A stretch of DNA of 64,000 bases from Notolepis coatsorum. Lineage: Eukaryota; Chordata; Actinopteri; Aulopiformes; Paralepididae. Numbering within the stretch: position 1 is the first letter of the stretch; each line of letters opens with the position of its first letter. Location of the stretch: assembly GCA_963971535.1 (NCBI GenBank), contig OZ020589.1, forward strand, positions 96,359,436 to 96,423,435, written 5' to 3'. The notes beneath the pieces were generated by a model. The model was not told where the DNA came from, made no database searches, and saw only the letters and a program-made list of their open reading frames with translations. Made by a program: the position numbers and the translations under genes. Shown here one piece after another: positions 25,801 through 37,721 of the stretch.

Positions 25801-27440
25801 CATCTTGGGAAAAGCCCTGAGTTGGTAAACAAGATATGGGGTAGATAGGTTTTCTGAAAGATCACATGGCTAAATGTCCTCATCTGAGAAGAACTGATAT
25901 TAAAAATGTATCTTGAATTATTGTTTCTATACACTATGTATTTTGCTGATGTAGTTTGATTCTGTCTTTTTAACTGCAAGTGTGTGTGTGTCCACACGGT
26001 AGGAAAATACTTTGTTTTGTATCTTTGTGGGGACATTGGCTGGACCTCACAAGGACAGTGGGATTTTTAGGGGTAAGGGTTAGGTTAGGTAAGGCTTACG
26101 GTTAACGTCACAGTGACCAATCGCAGCCACTCTTATTGTCTGGGACCAAATACGGCCACGCCCCACTCCCAGCAAAAAGTGGGAATCTCTAGAATGGGTT
26201 TGGGGCGGCGCTGTATACGGAAGTAGCTCTCAAGGTGACGATTAGACAACACTTTTTGTTGTCAGTAGATGGCAGCATTGGTTTAAAATTAAAGGCTGAA
26301 AATTTTGAGAACTACAACACTGCATTTCCCAAGAGCGTTAGCACAGGTCGCAGGTCACTGGGATGTGTCTATATTCTCCGACGTGATCTGAACAGCGTTA
26401 AACTATTACGGCGACCTCGGTATAGCGACCGAGAATGGCGAACAAATTATCTTAACAAAAGTGCGCTGGTAGCGTTACATATGTTGTCTAAAGGGGGACA
26501 TATGGTACAATTTAAGATTCTAATGATAATCGGCATATAAAGGACAAGATAAAGCATCGTTAATTTGTAAGAAACCTCAATGAAAACGGCGCAGGGTGCT
26601 ATCGTTATGAAAATGTGATAGAATCCTATAAAAATGTGGACGCATTTGGCCTATGTTCCATTAGGCATGCCGTGGTTAAGGTGAGCAGGGTTGGCTTTAT
26701 GGGTGTGTGTGATCCCCCCCAGTCTTACGGGGCCCAAAGGACACCACATGATGCTTTATGGCGGTAATTCAAAGCAAGGCTACTGAAAGGTGAAATGGGC
26801 CTGTCTGAGTGCAAGAGCAGCCCAAAGACAAACTCAATAAACTAATCATGATAACCCAGACATGACCACTAAATCATTCAGTCTGGATAGACCTACACAC
26901 TACACAGAGCATGTTTCTCAAATTGAGTTGATCGTCATCACCATAGTGACATCACCATAGCGACAACATCATAGCGACATCACCATAGTGACAACACCAT
27001 AGCGACATCACCATAGCGACAACACCATAGCGACATCGCCATAGCGACATCACTATTGACATTATCTAAGTCAGGTTTTCTATGAGGGATATGTTTTTAA
27101 CTTTTTTTTTTAAACAGTTTTTTATTCAAAGATTACATTTACATATTGCATACAGATGTCATATGTTCTTTGTTTTTTTCTTACTGAATATCCCTCTTTA
27201 ACTTTAACAGCATATGGTACTCTTAAAGGATAAGTCTATTCGGTATGGATATAATGAAACATAAGTGCAATTCTAAGTCCGATACACAAGGCCGGTCGTA
27301 TGACCCTAAATACGTGAGGTGGGAGATTAAATAAATACACAACTGTCCCCAACAACCCCAATCAACAGGTAAGCCTACTCAGTGAAAATTGCCCCTGCCC
27401 CACATGGCACTCGACATAACTTCATCATGATCATCAGGTG
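25801..27440. other. Intron with one short tandem array
   Basis: 26935-27060 is a 14-15-bp tandem repeat (atagcgacatcacc). 26015-26075 carries tttgtggggacattggctgg, a dispersed motif. About 27420-27441 is the RTE-like LINE tail (atcatgatcatc). No gene in 26100-26900. Confidence 0.5.
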
Positions 27441-27441
27441 G

Positions 27442-28475
27442 TAGGGGTGGACGGTATGGTCTAAAATTTATATCACGGTATAATTTGAAGCATAGACGGT
27501 AACGGTATATATCACGGTATCATCGTTTTTGATTAAAAAAAAATTTATTTTATATAATTTTTTCTTTTTTTTATAAAATATATATATTATATAATTAGAC
27601 TTGTACTTGTATTATCTGCGAGACATCGCCACCACGCAACAAGCTCCACTGTCTGTGTGTACTCTAGTAGCCTCCAGCTATGGCCAGGATTCTCCGGAGC
27701 TGCACCTGGACCTATACTCTAGTAGCCTCGAGCAGAGCTACGGCCAGGATTCTCCGGCGCTGCACCTGGACCCAATTGTATTGGTATAACGTTAGCAAGC
27801 CCTCAGCTCGAATACGCATCGAATCAGTGTTATAAGACATTGATATCAGGAGCTATCTGTAGCTACTGCATATATAACGTTAATACAACGCCTCAGTGAA
27901 TTATTTAGTTCAATGGGACATTTCGTTTTGAACGGTGAACTAACTTGCGTTAACGTGAGCTAACAGGTAGCATACACGTCTCTAGTACTAGACTTTGTGG
28001 AGCGTTTGTTGATGTCAGGAGCTATCGGTAGCTGTCCGACTAGATACCGTTCGGTTAGACAATGCCCCATCATGTATTAAACTAAAAGTGAATAGTTGAC
28101 TGGGTCATTTTGTAACGGTAGCTAAGCTAACGTTAGCTCAGGGAGACGCCACCGTCCTCCCGACAGCTCCCGTGTCCCGTCCCACTAGACTACTAGACCC
28201 GTGTTTACATGCGTGCGGTAGGGGCTGGCACGGCAGTGGCACGCCCACTGCGCGAAGCCTCCTAAATAACTTTTTCCAGTTCGCACATATCTATTATCTA
28301 TGACTAATTCTATCTATTTTTAGGGGCAAATGCGAGTGAAATAGTAGCGCTGTGGTTACATGACGTCATTGCTATTTTAGAGCTGCACTACCGGTTACAC
28401 GGTATAGTCAAAATCCATACCGTAGAGCAAATTCATACCGTTTATACCGTATACCGTTTATACCGTCCACCCCTA
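27442..28475. mobile_element. hAT element, 8-bp duplication TCAGGTGG
   Basis: Ends TAGGGGTGGACGGTAT and ATACCGTCCACCCCTA with exact 8-bp flanks (27434-27441, 28476-28483). The internal core (27600-28200: gcgagacatcgccaccacgc, ccactgtctgtgtgtact) is shared with the elements at 41882 and 55668 although their termini differ. No transposase. Confidence 0.93.
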
Positions 28476-28805
28476 TCAGGTGGCTTCTTCGTTCCGAAGG
28501 TTGCCTATCACTCTCCAACCCATTCTGTCCCCACTTCTCTCCAACTCCGTGACTCCACCTCTCACTCCGCTCCAATCACAGACGTCGTCTACCCAGCCTC
28601 TTCTTGGTCTTCCACTTCCTCTCTTTCCATCCACCTTCCCCATCACCACCTTCTTGAACATCTCCCCGCTGGATCCTCTCAGAACATGCCCGCTAGGGAT
28701 GCCCCCCGGACCCCGGTTTTAAACGGGAACCGGTACTATATTAGAAAATACCGGAGTATTTATAAGCTCTGACGTCCTCGGTACTGCTATCGATACTCTA
28801 GAGAA

Positions 28806-28856
<51 letters not shown>

Positions 28857-29074
28857 TAAAAGTTGCGAACGATCCTCTCTGTCTCTGCACGAGAAGCGAG
28901 CCGCAGCCAGCGAGTCAATTATTACACACACTCCTCGCGAGTCGCTCGCTAGTGCTACACATAGACATACGGGTCCTACATACGGGTACTCCTTAATGAA
29001 AGTTCTGTCCCCGACGCCCCGTGCTATAGCGCTCTGCACACAGACAGCAGCTCTGCATGCACTGAGTCGTGATC

Positions 29075-29245
29075 ATGGCGGATAGAGCGAAGCGTTCTAA
29101 AGTATGGATATACTTTACAAGGGTCAATGCCGACAATGCACGTTGCCACAAGTGCAACAAAACATTTGCCAGTAAGGGTGGCAATACGAGCAAATCAATT
29201 TATCAAAACATCTGTTGGCAAAACATGATATTAGTGTGCAGAAAT
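29075..29245 (+). pseudogene. BED zinc finger of a hAT transposase
   Basis: ATG at 29075 opens MADRAKRSKVWIYFTRV, then ARCHKCNKTFASKGGNTS: the BED aromatic residues (W, YF) and C-x2-C. The His pair (KHLLAKH) is in another frame after a one-base shift near 29190, so the finger is broken. The rest of the transposase is absent. Confidence 0.8.
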
Positions 29246-29304
29246 GCGCGTATTCGACTGCCTTGCGCGCAGTGTTCCATCTGCATCCACTGCAGCCGTT
29301 TTGA

Positions 29305-29606
29305 TTGATTGATTGAAAAGTTTATTAACAGATTGCAGAATGGGTACAGTACAGTACATCTCAATACATACAATTGTTAAGGGGATGCAGACCAGAGAAA
29401 GACTTTCGTCTTGTTTCCACCAGGGTCCCCCATTTACCCCCGTAACCCAAGATACGGAGTTGCCTAACAGATTGCAGAATGGGTACAGTACAGTACATCT
29501 CAATACATACAATTGTTAAGGGGATGCAGACCAGAGAAAGACTTTCGTCTTGTTTCCACCAGGGTCCCCCATTTACCCCCGTAACCCAAGATACGGAGTT
29601 GCCTAG
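29305..29606 (-). repeat. Two tandem LINE 3' tails (139-bp unit)
   Basis: The same tail, aacagattgcagaatgggta ... cccaagatacggagttgcct, occurs twice head to tail with a 139-bp period and no difference seen by eye, after a (TTGA)n start. Inserted in the hAT element at 28694. Confidence 0.9.
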
Positions 29607-30870
29607 GCTAATAACGAATTATTACAAATAGGCTAATAAACAAAACAATTGTTTAGCTACAAATACTACAATCTAAACTTTTTATAGATCGTCAAGCTGA
29701 GGCGTCAGCCACTATGTCCCAGCCCAGTGAGCCCAGGGCCACACACATCCTCCTCCCTCTACCTCCCTCCACCACCCAAAGTCCTTTCTCCCTAGCAGCT
29801 AGAGGAAGGATGACAGAGGATAGGGTGAACGAGTGTCACAGTTCTGTTAGCCTTTTGCATTTGTTGTTTATTATAAAAAGTCTATAATTCAGAGTCAGAC
29901 ACATTTAAAACATTGTTGCTGCTGTTGCTGAAGAAATTATATTAATTTATTATATTTATTTATAAAGTTATATAAAAGAACATTGCTGCTGCTGTTGCTG
30001 AAGAAATTATATTTATTTATAATACTTATTTATAAAGTTGTATTTATAAATAATAAAGCAATGTTGATTCTGTTCTTAATTAATTGTCTTTTTTTCTTGC
30101 AAAAAAAGAACCAAAAAGAACCGATAAGAGTATCGATAAAGTACCGAACCGTTAAGCAGTATCGATAAGAGTAGTAGTATCGATAAAATCCTAACGATAC
30201 CCATCCCTAATGCCCGCACAACTCCATCTTTCTCTTTTTCAACCTCTCCAGCAGCTGTCCTCCTTGCATACCCGCAGTACCTCCTCATTCTTGATCTTAT
30301 GCTTCCATGTTATCTTCAGCATCTTCCTCAGCGTCCACATTTCAAAAGAGTCTATCATCCTCTTTGCCTCTTCATTCAGCGTCCATGCTTCTGCTCCATA
30401 TGAAAAGACTGACATAACATACATTTCCAAGATCCTGGTGATCGTTTTCCAACTTATGTTTCGTCTCAATAATTCCTTATGGTTCCAGAATGCACCCTTT
30501 GCAATTCCGGTTCTTCTCTTAATGTCCATGTTAGCTCTTCCACCTTCACTGATCCAGCTTCCAAGGTACATGTACTCCTTCACTTGTTCAAGTTTTTCTC
30601 CATCCACCTGTATTTTACAAACAGTTCCTGGTGTTTTTTCAATGATCATTACTTTAGTTTTCTTTGCGTTTAGCGACATTCCATAGTTTTTGCATTCGAC
30701 ATTCAGCTTATTCATCATGTCCTGTAGATCTTCTTGACAGTTACAGACTATAGCGGTGTCATCAGCGTATCTTATATTGGTGATGTTCTCTTCGCCAAGT
30801 TTTACTCCTTTCCCTCCTCTCAGACCTTTTTTCATCAGTGATTCACTGTACATATTAAAGAAAAAGTCAG

Positions 30871-31350
30871 GAGGTAATGGATCTATTCTATCTATATATG
30901 AGATTAACGGTTGCCAATGTGTGTAGAATTTATCAGCGGATCCTCGAATTGTAAATACATTTATTTTTTTCAGTTTTAAGAATGACATCACATCATTTAG
31001 CCATAATCTGGATGATGGGGGAGGTTCTGCTTTCCAATGCAAGAGTATCCTCCTGCGGGCAATCAGTGAGGCAAAGGACACTACATTGTATTGTTTTTTG
31101 GTCAAGATCACATCCTCCTCAGGGATCCCAAAGATAGCAATTTGGGGGCAGGGCAATATAGTCATCTCCAGTACCTCCGAGATGGTATCAAAAAAGAACT
31201 TCCAGAATGTTATCAGTTTAGAGCAGGACCAGAACATGTGGGTTAAATCACCTGGTGACTGTGCACATCTGTTACAGTTGTCTGTCACATTGGGATATAT
31301 TTTAGCCAATCTGGCTCTACTATAATAGACTCTGAAGGACCTTAAACTGA
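30871..31350 (-). pseudogene. L1-type LINE C-terminal fragment
   Basis: Minus strand: SFRVYYSRARLAKIYP, CNRCAQSPGDLTHMFWSC (Cys/His knuckle), FGIPEEDVIL, ASLIARRRILLHWK. This is the C-terminal part of an L1/Tx1-type ORF2. It is fused in frame to the RTE-like relic at 30870, giving a chimeric 373-codon frame. A related fragment is at 63860-64000. Confidence 0.8.
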
Positions 31351-31354
31351 ATGA

Positions 31355-32085
31355 GGCCAAGTCCTTTACTGTTCTCTCTCTGCACTCATGACTGTACTGC
31401 TTTCTATGATAACAATCTGATAGTAAAGTATGCTGATGATACCACGGTCATTGGGCGTATAAACTCAAAAGACGAGTCATTTTACAGATCAGAGGTGCAG
31501 AACCTAGTTAGGTGGAGTGAGACCAATAACCTCACCCTGAATGCTTCCAAAACGAAGGAGCTAGTCATCGATTTTAGAAGCAGCAAGGTATCCCATCTCC
31601 CCATTACCATAAATGGCTCAGAGGTGGAGATGGTGAGCATTTCTTGGGGTCACTATTTCAAATGACCTGAGCTGGCACTCCAATACCAGAACCATTGTTA
31701 AAAAGTCCCAGCAACGTCTTTTCTTTCTCAGGAAACTGAAAGAGTTCACAAATAACAGGGTGATTCTACACAACTTCTATCGCTGTGTGATCGAGAGCGT
31801 TCTTACTTCCTCCTGTACTATATGGTTTGGTAACATCACAGACCAGGAGAAGAAATCTCTGAACAGAATTGTGCGTCTCGCACGCAAGACAATCAGGCTT
31901 AGCCTGCCAGCTCTAGAAGAGATCTATGGTGCCAGGCTGCTTTCCCGTGCCTCTGGCATTATCAACGACCCCTCTGGTCACCCAGCCGCAGGCCTCTTTG
32001 TCCCCCTCCCCTCGGGCAGACGTTACCACTCTATCACATGCTCTACCTCTCGGTTTACTAAGGGGGCTTTCACACTCAGCCTTTT
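31355..32085 (+). pseudogene. Rex1-like LINE ORF2 relic
   Basis: SPLLFSLCTHDC, then KYADDTTVIG (RT motif C), NLTLNASKTKELVIDF, a frameshift near 31650, then FYRCVIESVLTSS, IWFGNITDQEKK, LVPLPSGRRY-like FVPLPSGRRYHS. The 5' part is lost. Placement next to an oppositely oriented L1 fragment suggests a breakpoint at about 31350. Confidence 0.85.
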
Positions 32086-32630
32086 GTATCGAATCACCGT
32101 CCCGGAGCACGGGGGGAGTGTTCTCACTCACCCCTTTTGGGGTGCGAAACGGCGCCGATTCGTTTCACCCCCCGCTGAACGGGAACAGCTGGCAGAGGTG
32201 GTCTCGGGTTCGGCCCCGGGAGAACGGGGGGTGTGGCTTTGCGAGCTTGTACCTTTTCACGGGCGTGGCGCCTGGTGCTGACATAACATCATACATTTTG
32301 TTTGCCATTGCTATGTCTATACATTGTATAGACAAACAACAAAGACATGGCTCAAATATTCACATGTACACTGTATATACAGCAAAAGTGGCGGTTAGGG
32401 AGTCAGCTCCTGGTCAACGATAGCACCCAGTGTACTGATAGACGGTGTGGAGTGTGTACGTTTATTTTGTATATGTGTGTTTTATATGCGTGCGTTTAGT
32501 ATGGATGTGTGTTTTATGTGTGCATGTTTTATATGTGTGAGTGCACGTGTTTCGTGTGTGTGCGAACAGGCATGTACTTCTAAATACATTATGATATCCT
32601 CTGCAACGACCCAAAGCATCTACATACAAG
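32086..32630. other. Intron; GC-rich patch, no gene
   Basis: 32090-32290 begins ggggctttcacactcagcct, which may be a DNA-transposon edge, but no partner end was found. 32450-32560 has imperfect ATGTGTG/ATGCGTG repeats. Confidence 0.4.
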
Positions 32631-32847
32631 CAGGGCTGTACGTAAACTTTTTTTTGCACATAGCACTGGTGCTACAGAGGTTGATAGTTTTGTAGCACTG
32701 GCCAAAATCTTGTAGCACAAGTATAAAACGTGTTATATTTGTAACAGTCACAAATGTGCCTATTGTATTTGTGTTATTTAGTTGCATTCAGGGAACAAAC
32801 TTAACTTTTTGACTTACCAGCCATTTGGCTGGTAGATTTATAAAAAG

Positions 32848-32878
<31 letters not shown>

Positions 32879-33850
32879 GATTTTTTACCAGCCAAAAATT
32901 ATAAATTGCTTTTTAGTATATCGCCATGCGTTATTATTACTATAATACTCTCATATGCTATTTTCAATTAATATCATAAACAACATAAGGAATATTAGCA
33001 TAATTTTGAGTGGACTGAAGGAATGAGTCAGCGTTAATAGTTTTAAATGCAAATAATTTATTGAAACATAGAAGTGGGGTCGGTTGGGACACACACACAC
33101 ACACACAATGGGGGACCCTGATGTAAACAAGACGAAAGTCTTTCTCTGGTCTGCATCCCCTTAACAATTGTGTGTATTGAGTCGTACTGTATTGTACCCA
33201 TTCTGCAATCTGTTAAATAAAGTTTTCATTCATTCACACTGTTTCAACTCACCACCCCCGCATCATATTGTAGTCTAGTCTGTCTTCAAACTTCCACTCC
33301 TCTCGACACACACACACACACCCTTTCCCCAGTCCACACTGTCTCTAATTCTCTATGGCTCTGCCTCTGATCAGGATTAGCTTGTTAGCTTATGCTAATG
33401 TAACGTTCATTTCAGGCGATGTGGGCATAAAGGAATGGCGACGATGCAAAGCGTGTTAGATGCATTTGACCCGTTGTGAGAAAAAAAAACACCACAGACT
33501 TATTTCGGATCGCAAAATAGCCGCAGTCTGCTGTGCAGCTCCGCTCCGCTCGGCTGAGAGCAGAAGGCAGAAGCACGGTCTGGGGCGGATATGACATCAC
33601 GGAGTTGCTATGGTTTTTTTCAAAATAAGAGTATCATATGAACCTGACTGTTGCTAGCTGCCGGAGCCCAGATATATCATGACTGGAACTGCGCTTAGGC
33701 GGAAATGAGACCTGTGACAGGATTTTCAAAATAAGAGTATCAATATGAACCGAATGCCTATCGCACCAGTGCTACTGAATTAATCCATTCATCGCACAGA
33801 CCGCTGTTGCTGTAGCATGTGCGATATATATGTCGCACTGTACAGCCCTG
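32631..33850. mobile_element. hAT-like element with nested insertions
   Basis: Ends CAGGGCTGTACGTAAAC and GTCGCACTGTACAGCCCTG. The flanks share atacaag (32624-32630, 33851-33857), 7 of an expected 8 bases. Inside: a second terminus CAGGGAACAAACTTAAC at 32788, similar to the 41882 element; a poly-A run (32849-32873); and a LINE tail (33107-33238). No transposase. Confidence 0.7.
33107..33238 (+). repeat. LINE 3' tail copy
   Basis: atgggggaccctgatgtaaa ... attctgcaatctgttaaata and a (CATT)n end. Confidence 0.88.
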
Positions 33851-33859
33851 ATACAAGAC

Positions 33860-34455
33860 ATTAGTGATCTCTAGGGAGGCTAAGAGTAATGGGGAAATCC
33901 GCCGAGTACAGTGGTGGATAGTGCAGGTCCAATACGAGATAGATATGGGTCCCATATTTCATAAAAAGGTGCGGGACCGGTGGGCCTTTCCCCAACAACA
34001 CAGGGACTCACCATAGGGCCTAAAACCCTCAAACCTACCATAAGTAGATTACTCTCTCAGTGGCTGCTTGCCACACTCCCAAACATAAAAAAAAAAAAAA
34101 AAAGCCTCAAAACATAGAGTAAATGGAAAAGTTCACATTAAACCTTATAAGAACATGGCTAGGTTTAAATAAGAAACCTAGAACAGGAACCATAGCAAGA
34201 GAAAAAAGGGGGGGGGGGGGTATATAACCTGTGTACTGCATGATAAACGTGTGCAGTACGTCCACCAGGCCGGAAGAGGGCGATACTCTGCTATGGTTCA
34301 CACAGAGTAGATAGTAGCTTGCTGCCTTGTCATAGTGCAATTAGACCGCTGTGTCAGGAGAGGGCGCTGTGCAAAAGTTCGTCTGACATTTTAGCGGCCT
34401 AGCAGGTCAACAGCAGATGATGACGCCTCTGGCCGCAAACGCGACCATTTGCCAT
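33860..34455. other. Intron, no gene
   Basis: Contains an A-run (34086-34103) and a G-run (34207-34220). No recognisable element. Confidence 0.45.
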
Positions 34456-34462
34456 GTGTGGA

Positions 34463-35575
34463 CGCGTGTATCGCTTCCGCAACAGAATTCGGTTTCCGGG
34501 TTCCTCCGATTGGCCGCGACCCCCACGTGACCCGCCCCCCTATCCACCGCTCTGCCGCTGCCGCGCGCGGCAGAGCGAGCGGCCGCGGACTCGCTCGCTT
34601 CCTCAATTTATACTCATGGAAGTATTGACTGAATGAATGAATGAATGAATGAATGAATGAATGAATGAATGAATGAATGAATGAATGAATGAATGAATGA
34701 AAACTTTATTTAACAGATTGCAGAATGGGTACAATACAGTACAGCTCAATACACACAATTGTTAAGGGGATGCAGACCTGAGAAAGACGTTTGTCTTGTT
34801 TACATCAGGGTCCCCAATTTTCAATTCATATAGAACGACGCAATATTTTATTTGTTTGTCATGACAAACCAATTACATAATCCAACATATGTGTAAAGGC
34901 ACAACATATTCCAGTTAACGGTATCTTTTTTTAATGATTTGTTATGGCGCAATCAATACTTCCATGCATTCGGGACCTCCATGTTTGGGGGTATTCATCA
35001 GACAAATCGGATGCGGGGATTCGGCTCCCATCAGGCGGGCAAGAACTGCGGGTTTTCAGCCTATCCCCTCTCTCCTGGAGCTTAAGGGGGAGCTTAGTAT
35101 TCCTGCCGCGGAGGAGGTGGCTACAACATCAACACACAGTGACTACATGCAGTCACTGTGTGTTGTTTTATTTGTTTGTCATGACAAACCAATTACATAA
35201 GCCAACATATGTGTAAAGGCACAACATATTCCAGTTAACGGTATATTTTTTTAATGATTTGTTACGGCGTAGTCGTTCTATATGAATTGAAAATGGGGGA
35301 CCCTGATGTAAACAAGACAAACGTCTTTCTCAGGTCTGCATCCCCTTAACAATTGTGTGTATTGAGCCGTACTGTATTGTACCCATTCTGCAATCTGTTA
35401 AATAAAGTTCTCATTCATTCAGTCAATACTTCCATGGGTATAAATTGAGGAAGCGAGCGAGTCCGCGGCAGCGGCAGAGCGGTGGATAGGGGGACGGGTC
35501 ACGTGGGGGTTGCAGCCAATCAGAGGAACCAGGAAACCGAATTCCGTTGCGGAAGCGATACACACGGACAGGACT
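34463..35575. mobile_element. Foldback element with a LINE tail in each arm
   Basis: The left arm (34463-34835: gtatcgcttccgcaacagaa ... cttcctcaatttatac ... LINE tail) is the inverse of the right arm (35283-35575). The left arm holds a long (TGAA)n run (34630-34700) and a minus-oriented LINE tail (34701-34835); the right arm holds the plus-oriented tail (35283-35425). The centre has two direct copies of a ~105-bp block (34846-34950, 35167-35272; gtcatgacaaaccaattaca). Confidence 0.8.
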
Positions 35576-36020
35576 GAAATTGAACAGGGACGACGAAAAA
35601 CAATAAAGACAAGAACTAAACAAAGTCAAAAACAGGCAAAAATAAAGCAAAAAGAAAGCAAAATAAAATAAAAATAGAAATAATAATCAAATATAAAATA
35701 AATAAAAAAAAATAATGATAATAAGTGAAATTAAAAATAAAAATAATAAGTGACGAGGCGTAAGTGACACGCATAGAAGTCCTAGGTCATTTAAACAAAG
35801 CTAGCACTTAGCTCCCCGGCATATAGTGGATGTAAAAAAAACTAAAATAAAGTGGCATTATGTAAGTTATACAAAACAGACCAGGCCAACCCCCCTTAAG
35901 TCAGACGCAGAGAAAAATTTAAATAAAGCATCCAGGCGACACCTAACGTTTATAAGAACTTAGAAATATAGAGTGATATGACGCTCGGCGTGTTAGCCAT
36001 AGCGAAGTGCTAACGGCCCA
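35576..36020. other. A-rich intron sequence
   Basis: A/T-rich with AAATAAAA runs (35640-35750). On the minus strand it follows the L1-type ORF1 stop at 36024 and could be its downstream sequence. No gene. Confidence 0.45.
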
Positions 36021-36023
36021 AAA

Positions 36024-36857
36024 TCAGGCTACTACCGCGTTTGGTACTGATGAGACCGGTGTTGAGGGCCCTTTATGCCGGGTCCTCAAGAAGTCCACGG
36101 CGTCCTCAGGCGATGAAAGATGTTTTCTTGCGCCGTCTTCGGTTGTGATAAGTCTCGCAGGGAACTGAAGAGCCGGCTTGAGTCCTAGCTTGTAGAGGGG
36201 GCCCATGACGTCTTTGTAGCGGGAACGCTGCTCCACGACCTCAGGGCAGTAGTCTTCAAAGATTAGGACTGGTTTCCCTCTGTATTTCAGCGTTCCCCTC
36301 CTCTTCCGTGCCTCCCAGATAATCTTCTCTTTTATGCGATAATGATGTAGGCGAGCAATAACTGCTCTAGGCCTGGAGCCGGGTGCTGGCTTGGCAGTAA
36401 GGGCCCTGTGACACCGGTCCAGTTCGGGTGGTGTAGGGAGGACCTCCTTCCCCAGAATTTCAACCAGTACCTCCGCAAAAAAGTCACTAGGCCGGTCGCT
36501 ATGAACGGACTCATCCAGTCCTAATATGCGAATATTAGACCGGCGGCTGCGGGACTCGACGTTGGTTAGCTTAGCCTTTAGCTTATCATTGCTTTCTTCT
36601 AGAGCCGTACACCTAGCCTCTAGCTCGTCCACCCTGCCAGTCCAAGTATTCAAGCCGTCTTCCACGGAGGTTAGACGCTCGGCATGGTCATTAACCGACG
36701 TCCAGAGGCTGTCGAGTTTGGTTTCGAGCGAGGCAGCGGACGCTCTGATTTCGTTGGTTAAGGATTGCCTGAGCTCTTCAATTAGCCCAGCAATGGCGGT
36801 TATATCAGCGGGAGCGTCGTCCTTCTTGGATTCATATCTCAGTTGTCTCGTCGCCAT
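36024..36857 (-). CDS. L1-type retrotransposon ORF1 (intact frame)
   Basis: A 277-codon open frame from the ATG at 36857 (MATRQLRYESKK); the longer reading from 36911 adds a hydrophobic leader that is unlikely to be real. N-terminal coiled coil (about residues 15-100; LEARCTALEESNDKLKAKL), then SRRSNIRILGL, the RRM-like centre and a basic C-terminal domain (RCHRALTAK, RPRAVIARLHHY, RGKPVLIFEDY). This architecture is that of L1 ORF1p, an RNA-binding chaperone. The frame has no stop or shift, so it is a young copy. It lies 3', not 5', of an endonuclease fragment. Confidence 0.85.
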   Translation of the reverse strand: MATRQLRYESKKDDAPADITAIAGLIEELRQSLTNEIRASAASLETKLDSLWTSVNDHAERLTSVEDGLNTWTGRVDELEARCTALEESNDKLKAKLTNVESRSRRSNIRILGLDESVHSDRPSDFFAEVLVEILGKEVLPTPPELDRCHRALTAKPAPGSRPRAVIARLHHYRIKEKIIWEARKRRGTLKYRGKPVLIFEDYCPEVVEQRSRYKDVMGPLYKLGLKPALQFPARLITTEDGARKHLSSPEDAVDFLRTRHKGPSTPVSSVPNAVVA

Positions 36858-36917
36858 TATGGTTCTTGCAGCCAAAATAAATAGGTAGAAACATAAAGGG
36901 GGTATATACAAAAAGGT

Positions 36918-37721
36918 TTAACAGAGTTGAAAATATAAAAAGAGGCTTTTAGGACTAAATATAAAAATACGGGAGTCACATCGTGGCAATGAGCGACTAC
37001 TCCATCCTCGACCCGGAACCCCATGGTCTGAGATAGTTATAGCAGAATAGCTAGCTGAGGACAAAGACGGTAATAAGGCCTTTTCAAAGAAAAAATTGTC
37101 TATGCGTGTGTAGGAGTGATGTACATGAGAAAAAAAAGAGAATTGCTTATCTGTAGGATACAGAAATCGCCACGGGTCAATGTAGCCATTGTTATTCATA
37201 AAAGTGGACAATGTTTGAGACATCTTTGAGGGCACAGCAGTCCTGGTACTCGAGCTATCAAGGTGGGGGTCCATTACACAGTTGATATCTCCTCCCAGTA
37301 TTAAGTGGTGTGTATTCAAGTCGGGAAGTGAGGACAGAAGAAGGTTCTTTATAAAGTTAACATCATCCCAGTTAGGTGCATACACACTCACAAAGACCAC
37401 TGGGGTCTGATATAGTGAGCCAGTTATTATTATATAGCGACCATTGGGGTCTGAAATAGTCTTAGCGGGAGTGAACTGTACTTTCTTGCCTATCAGTATG
37501 GCTGTCCCTCGTGTTTTAATTTCAAATTTAGAGTGGAAAATCTGACCAATCCATGGTCTAGCGAGTCTCCTTTGGTCAGTGGTACGTAAATGTGTTTCTT
37601 GGAGAAATATAATATCGCCTTTCAATTTTTTTATGTGGGAGAAGACCCTAGCCCTTTTAACCGGCCCATTTATTCCCCCCACATTCCATGAGAAGAATCT
37701 GACTGTGTTCCCCAGTCCCAT
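36918..37721 (-). pseudogene. L1-type ORF2 endonuclease fragment
   Basis: ATG at 37721, then SWNVGGIN, IIFLQETHL (catalytic Glu), GRYIIITG, VSVYAPNWDD, LILGGDINCVMD (catalytic Asp/Asn) and ITISDHG (catalytic SDH). This is an apurinic-type endonuclease domain with all motifs present. The sequence is cut just after SDH; no reverse transcriptase follows. Upstream on the minus strand lie a tandem-repeat spacer and an ORF1 (40420-41227), so it is probably the front of one element's ORF2. Confidence 0.88.

Larger units (their letters stand above)
28694..30209. mobile_element. hAT element, 8-bp duplication ATGCCCGC
   Basis: Left end TAGGGATGCCCCCCGG, right end GATACCCATCCCTA; exact 8-bp flanks at 28686-28693 and 30210-30217. 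Carries a BED-finger exon remnant (29075-29245), a TTA microsatellite (28806-28855) and two tandem LINE tails (29305-29605). It interrupts the RTE-like LINE ORF. Confidence 0.92.
28476..30870 (-). pseudogene. RTE/BovB-like LINE ORF2 relic
   Basis: Minus strand, 30870 to 30218: IRYADDTAIV (RT catalytic YADD), SLNAKKTKVM, EYMYLGSWISEGG, SYGAEAWTLN, FEMWTLRKML. After the hAT insertion (28694-30209) it resumes with GKVDGKRGSGRPRRGWVDDV (28630-28570). The RT thumb plus the late GRPRxxWxDD block is typical of RTE-type elements. The 5' two thirds are missing and an L1-type fragment is fused upstream. Confidence 0.85.
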
